Origin: Calliopsis andreniformis | Lineage: Eukaryota; Arthropoda; Insecta; Hymenoptera; Andrenidae | NCBI RefSeq assembly: GCF_051401765.1 | Contig: NW_027480493.1 | Location: 1,054,001 to 1,118,000, forward strand | Reading direction: 5' to 3' | Length of the DNA stretch: 64,000 nucleotides | Part shown: positions 61,864 to 64,000 of the stretch, one piece after another | Numbering within the stretch: the stretch's first letter is position 1 | How the letters are laid out: each line of letters opens with the position of its first letter | Program-made: the position numbers and the translations under genes | The notes under the pieces: model-generated | Databases searched by the model: none | What the model was told of the DNA's origin: nothing | The model's input: the letters and a program-made list of their open reading frames with translations, nothing else

Positions 61864-64000
61864 GGATTGAGGATTGAGTATTGAGGATTGAGGACTGAAG
61901 ATTGAATATTGATGATTGAAGATTGAGGATTGAGGATTGAGGGCTGTGGATTGAGGACGAGGACTGAGGGTTCAGTATTGATGTCTGAGGTCTGAGGATT
62001 GAGGATTGAGGGTTGATAATTGAAGATTGAGTATTGAGGTTTGAAGATTGAGGATTTTGGATTGAGGATTGAGGATTGAGTATTGAAGATTGAGGATTGG
62101 GGATTGAGGATTGAAGATTGAGTATTGAGGATTGAAGATTGAGGATTGAGGATTGAGGATTGATGATTGAGTATTGAGGATTGAAGATTGAGGATTGAGG
62201 ATTGAGGATTGAGGACTGAGGATTGATGATTGAGGATTGATGATTGAGTATTGAGGATTGAAGATTGAGGATTGAGGATTGAGGATTAAGGATTGAGTGT
62301 TGAGGATTGAGAATTGAGGATTGAGGGTTGAAGATTGTGTATTCAGGATTGAAGATTGAGGATTGAGGATTGAGGATTGAGGATTGAGGATTGACGATGA
62401 GGGCTGAGGGTTGAGGATTGAGGTTTGAGGACTGAGGACTGAGGATTGAGGATTGAGAATTGAGGATTGAGGATTGGGGATTGAAGATTGAGGATTGGGT
62501 ATTGAGGATTGAAGAATGAGGATTGAGGATTGAGGACTGAGGATAGGGGATTGAAGATTGAGGACTGAGGATTGAGGATTGAGGATTCAGGATTGAGGAT
62601 TGAGGATTGAGGATTGAGTATTGAAGATTCAGTATTGAGGTTTGAAGATTGAGGATTTTGGATTGAGGATTGAGGATTGAGTATTGAACATTGAGGATTG
62701 GGGATTGAGGATTGACGATTGAGGATTCAGTATTGAGGATTGAGAATTGAGGATTGAGGATTGAAGGTTGAGTACTGAGGATTGAAGATTGAGGATTCAG
62801 GATTGAGTATTGAGGATTGACTATGAGGGCTGAGGGTTGAGGATTGAGGTTTGAGGACTGAGGACTGAGGATTGAGGATTGAGAATTGAGGATTGAGGAT
62901 TGAGGATTGAAGATTGAGGATTGGGTATTGAGGATCGAAGACTGAGGATTGACGATTGAGGATTGAGGATTGAGGATTGAAGATTGAGGATTGAGGATTG
63001 AGGATTGAGGATTGAAGATTGAGTATTGAGGATTGAAGATTGAGGATTGAGGATTGAGGTTTGATGATTGAGTATTGAGGATTGAAGATTGAGGATTGAG
63101 GATTGAGGATTGAGGACTGAGGATTGATGATTGAGGATTGATGATTGAGTATTGAGTATTGAAGATTGAGTATTGAGGATTGAATTTAGGGGATTGAGGG
63201 TTGAGGATTGAGGATTGAGGATTGAAGATTGAGGACTGCGGACTGAGTATTGAGTGTTGAATGATGAGAATTGGTGTTTGTGGATAGAGATTTAAAGATT
63301 GCAGATTGAGTATTGAGTATTGAAAACTGTGAATTGATGATACTCTATTGAGGATTGAGAATTTACAACTGATTGTTGAGGACTGAGGTCTGAAGATTGA
63401 GGATTCAGGATTGAGGATCCAGGATTGGGGTTTGAGGACTGAGGATTGAGGATTGAGGATTGAGGATTGAGGATTGAGGATTGAGGATTGAGGATTGGGG
63501 ATTGAAGATTGAGGATTGGGTATTGCGTATTGAACATTGAGGATTGCGGATTGAGGATTGAGGATTGAGGATTGGGTATTGAGGATTGAAGACTGAGGAT
63601 TGAGGATTGAGGATTGAGGATTGAGGATTGAAGATTGAGGATTGAGGATTGAGGATTGAGGATTGAAGATTGAGTATTGAGGATTGAAGATTGAGGATTG
63701 AGGATTGAGGATTGAGGATTGAGTATTGAGGATTGGGTATTGAGGATTGAAGAATGAGGATTGAGGATTGAGGACTGAGGATAGGGGATTGAAGATTGAG
63801 GACTGAGGATTGAGGATTGAGGATTGAGGATTGAGGATTGAGGATTGAGGATTGAAGATTCAGTATTGAGGATTGAAGATTGAGGATTTTGGATTGAGGA
63901 TTGAGGATTGAGTATTGAACATTGAGGATTGGGGATTGAGGATTGACGATTGAGGATTCAGTATTGAGGATTGAGAATTGAGGATTGAGGATTGAAGGTT

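Larger units (their letters stand above)
1..64000 (+). repeat. Heptanucleotide satellite array, consensus GATTGAG, filling the window
   Basis: The sequence divides almost completely into 7-bp units close to GATTGAG. Common variants are GATTGAA, TATTGAG, GACTGAG, GGTTGAG, GTTTGAG, GATTGGG, GATTGAT, GATTGAC, AATTGAG and GATTCAG, mostly one substitution from the consensus. All units run in the same direction; I saw no inverted tract. The consensus has no C, so the + strand is purine-rich with extreme G over C skew and few CpG. No interval over about 120 bp departs from this pattern, and even those intervals keep the 7-bp spacing. The array continues past both window ends. It is non-coding tandem repeat DNA; its location and function cannot be told from sequence. 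Confidence 0.98.
45995..64000 (+). repeat. About 14.9-kb block, copy 2, locally expanded
   Basis: Follows copy 1 island by island to 54247, then departs by indels. Position 63263 corresponds to 42361 (both precede the GGATCCAGGATTGGGG context), an offset of 20902 bp. The second copy has therefore gained about 6 kb net between 54.2 and 63.3 kb, partly through the 1584-bp duplication. It runs off the window end. Confidence 0.8.

Noticed and set aside
1..64000. CRISPR array
   Set aside because: There is no alternation of a constant repeat with unique spacers. Everything between islands is the same heptamer, and island spacing varies from 272 to over 2900 bp.
1..64000. Telomeric repeat
   Set aside because: GATTGAG and its rotations are not TTTAGGG, TTAGGG or another telomere repeat I know, and the block structure with islands is unlike a telomere. 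A subtelomeric position remains possible.
1..64000. Promoters, terminators or ribosome binding sites
   Set aside because: GAGG occurs in nearly every heptamer and TATTGA-like words are everywhere, so any match is expected by chance. No hairpin terminator can be formed because the strand has almost no C.

Overview
The whole 64 kb window is one satellite DNA array. Its basic unit is a 7-bp repeat, GATTGAG on the + strand (AATCCTC on the - strand). I find no protein-coding gene, rRNA, tRNA, CRISPR array, insertion sequence or other unique sequence. The array never changes orientation, and the + strand is almost free of cytosine: C appears only in variant heptamers such as GACTGAG, GATTCAG, GATTGAC and GGCTGAG.

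The long open reading frames on the - strand are an arithmetic product of the repeat. Seven is coprime with three, so (AATCCTC)n reads as the heptapeptide NPQSSIL in all three - strand frames. The + strand carries a TGA every 21 bp in every frame. I therefore annotate no CDS.

Above the heptamer there are three more levels. (1) Conserved 'islands' of about 120 bp, made of strongly diverged heptamers that still hold the 7-bp register. I count 76 in five subtypes (A-E), with subtype-specific spacings (A to B 419-426 bp, D to B 419 bp, C to D 496 or 315 bp). (2) Recurring marker modules between islands (GGCTGTG..GACGAG, TATGAGGGCTGAG, GACGATGAGGGCTGAG, GATTTTG, TGTATTCAG). Several contain a single 6-bp unit that shifts the heptamer register by one base. 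(3) Segmental duplications from 1.35 to about 14.9 kb, mostly tandem and nearly identical.

Layout: 1-9.99 kb holds A-B units and module blocks. 10.0-11.2 kb is a C-D block repeated at 23.4-24.6 kb. 12.2-14.9 and 17.6-19.7 kb are two copies of one block, flanking a 1350-bp tandem duplication (14.9-17.6 kb). 19.7-23.4 kb is an 1860-bp tandem duplication, with a third, deleted copy at 25.1-26.4 kb. 26.4-33.7 kb is a three-copy 2.46-kb tandem array. 31.1-46.0 kb is a block of about 14.9 kb, and 46.0-64.0 kb is its second, locally expanded copy. Inside these, a 3-kb block (X) occurs three times, and a 1584-bp tandem duplication lies at 58.7-61.9 kb.

Organism: nothing in the sequence identifies the host. 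A long, one-orientation, higher-order satellite with nested near-identical duplications fits eukaryotic heterochromatin (centromeric, pericentromeric or subtelomeric) best, but this is inference. Heptamer repeats are also known in bacteria, though as much shorter arrays. All coordinates and mismatch counts come from reading by eye. Block boundaries in such repetitive DNA are uncertain by tens of bases or more.
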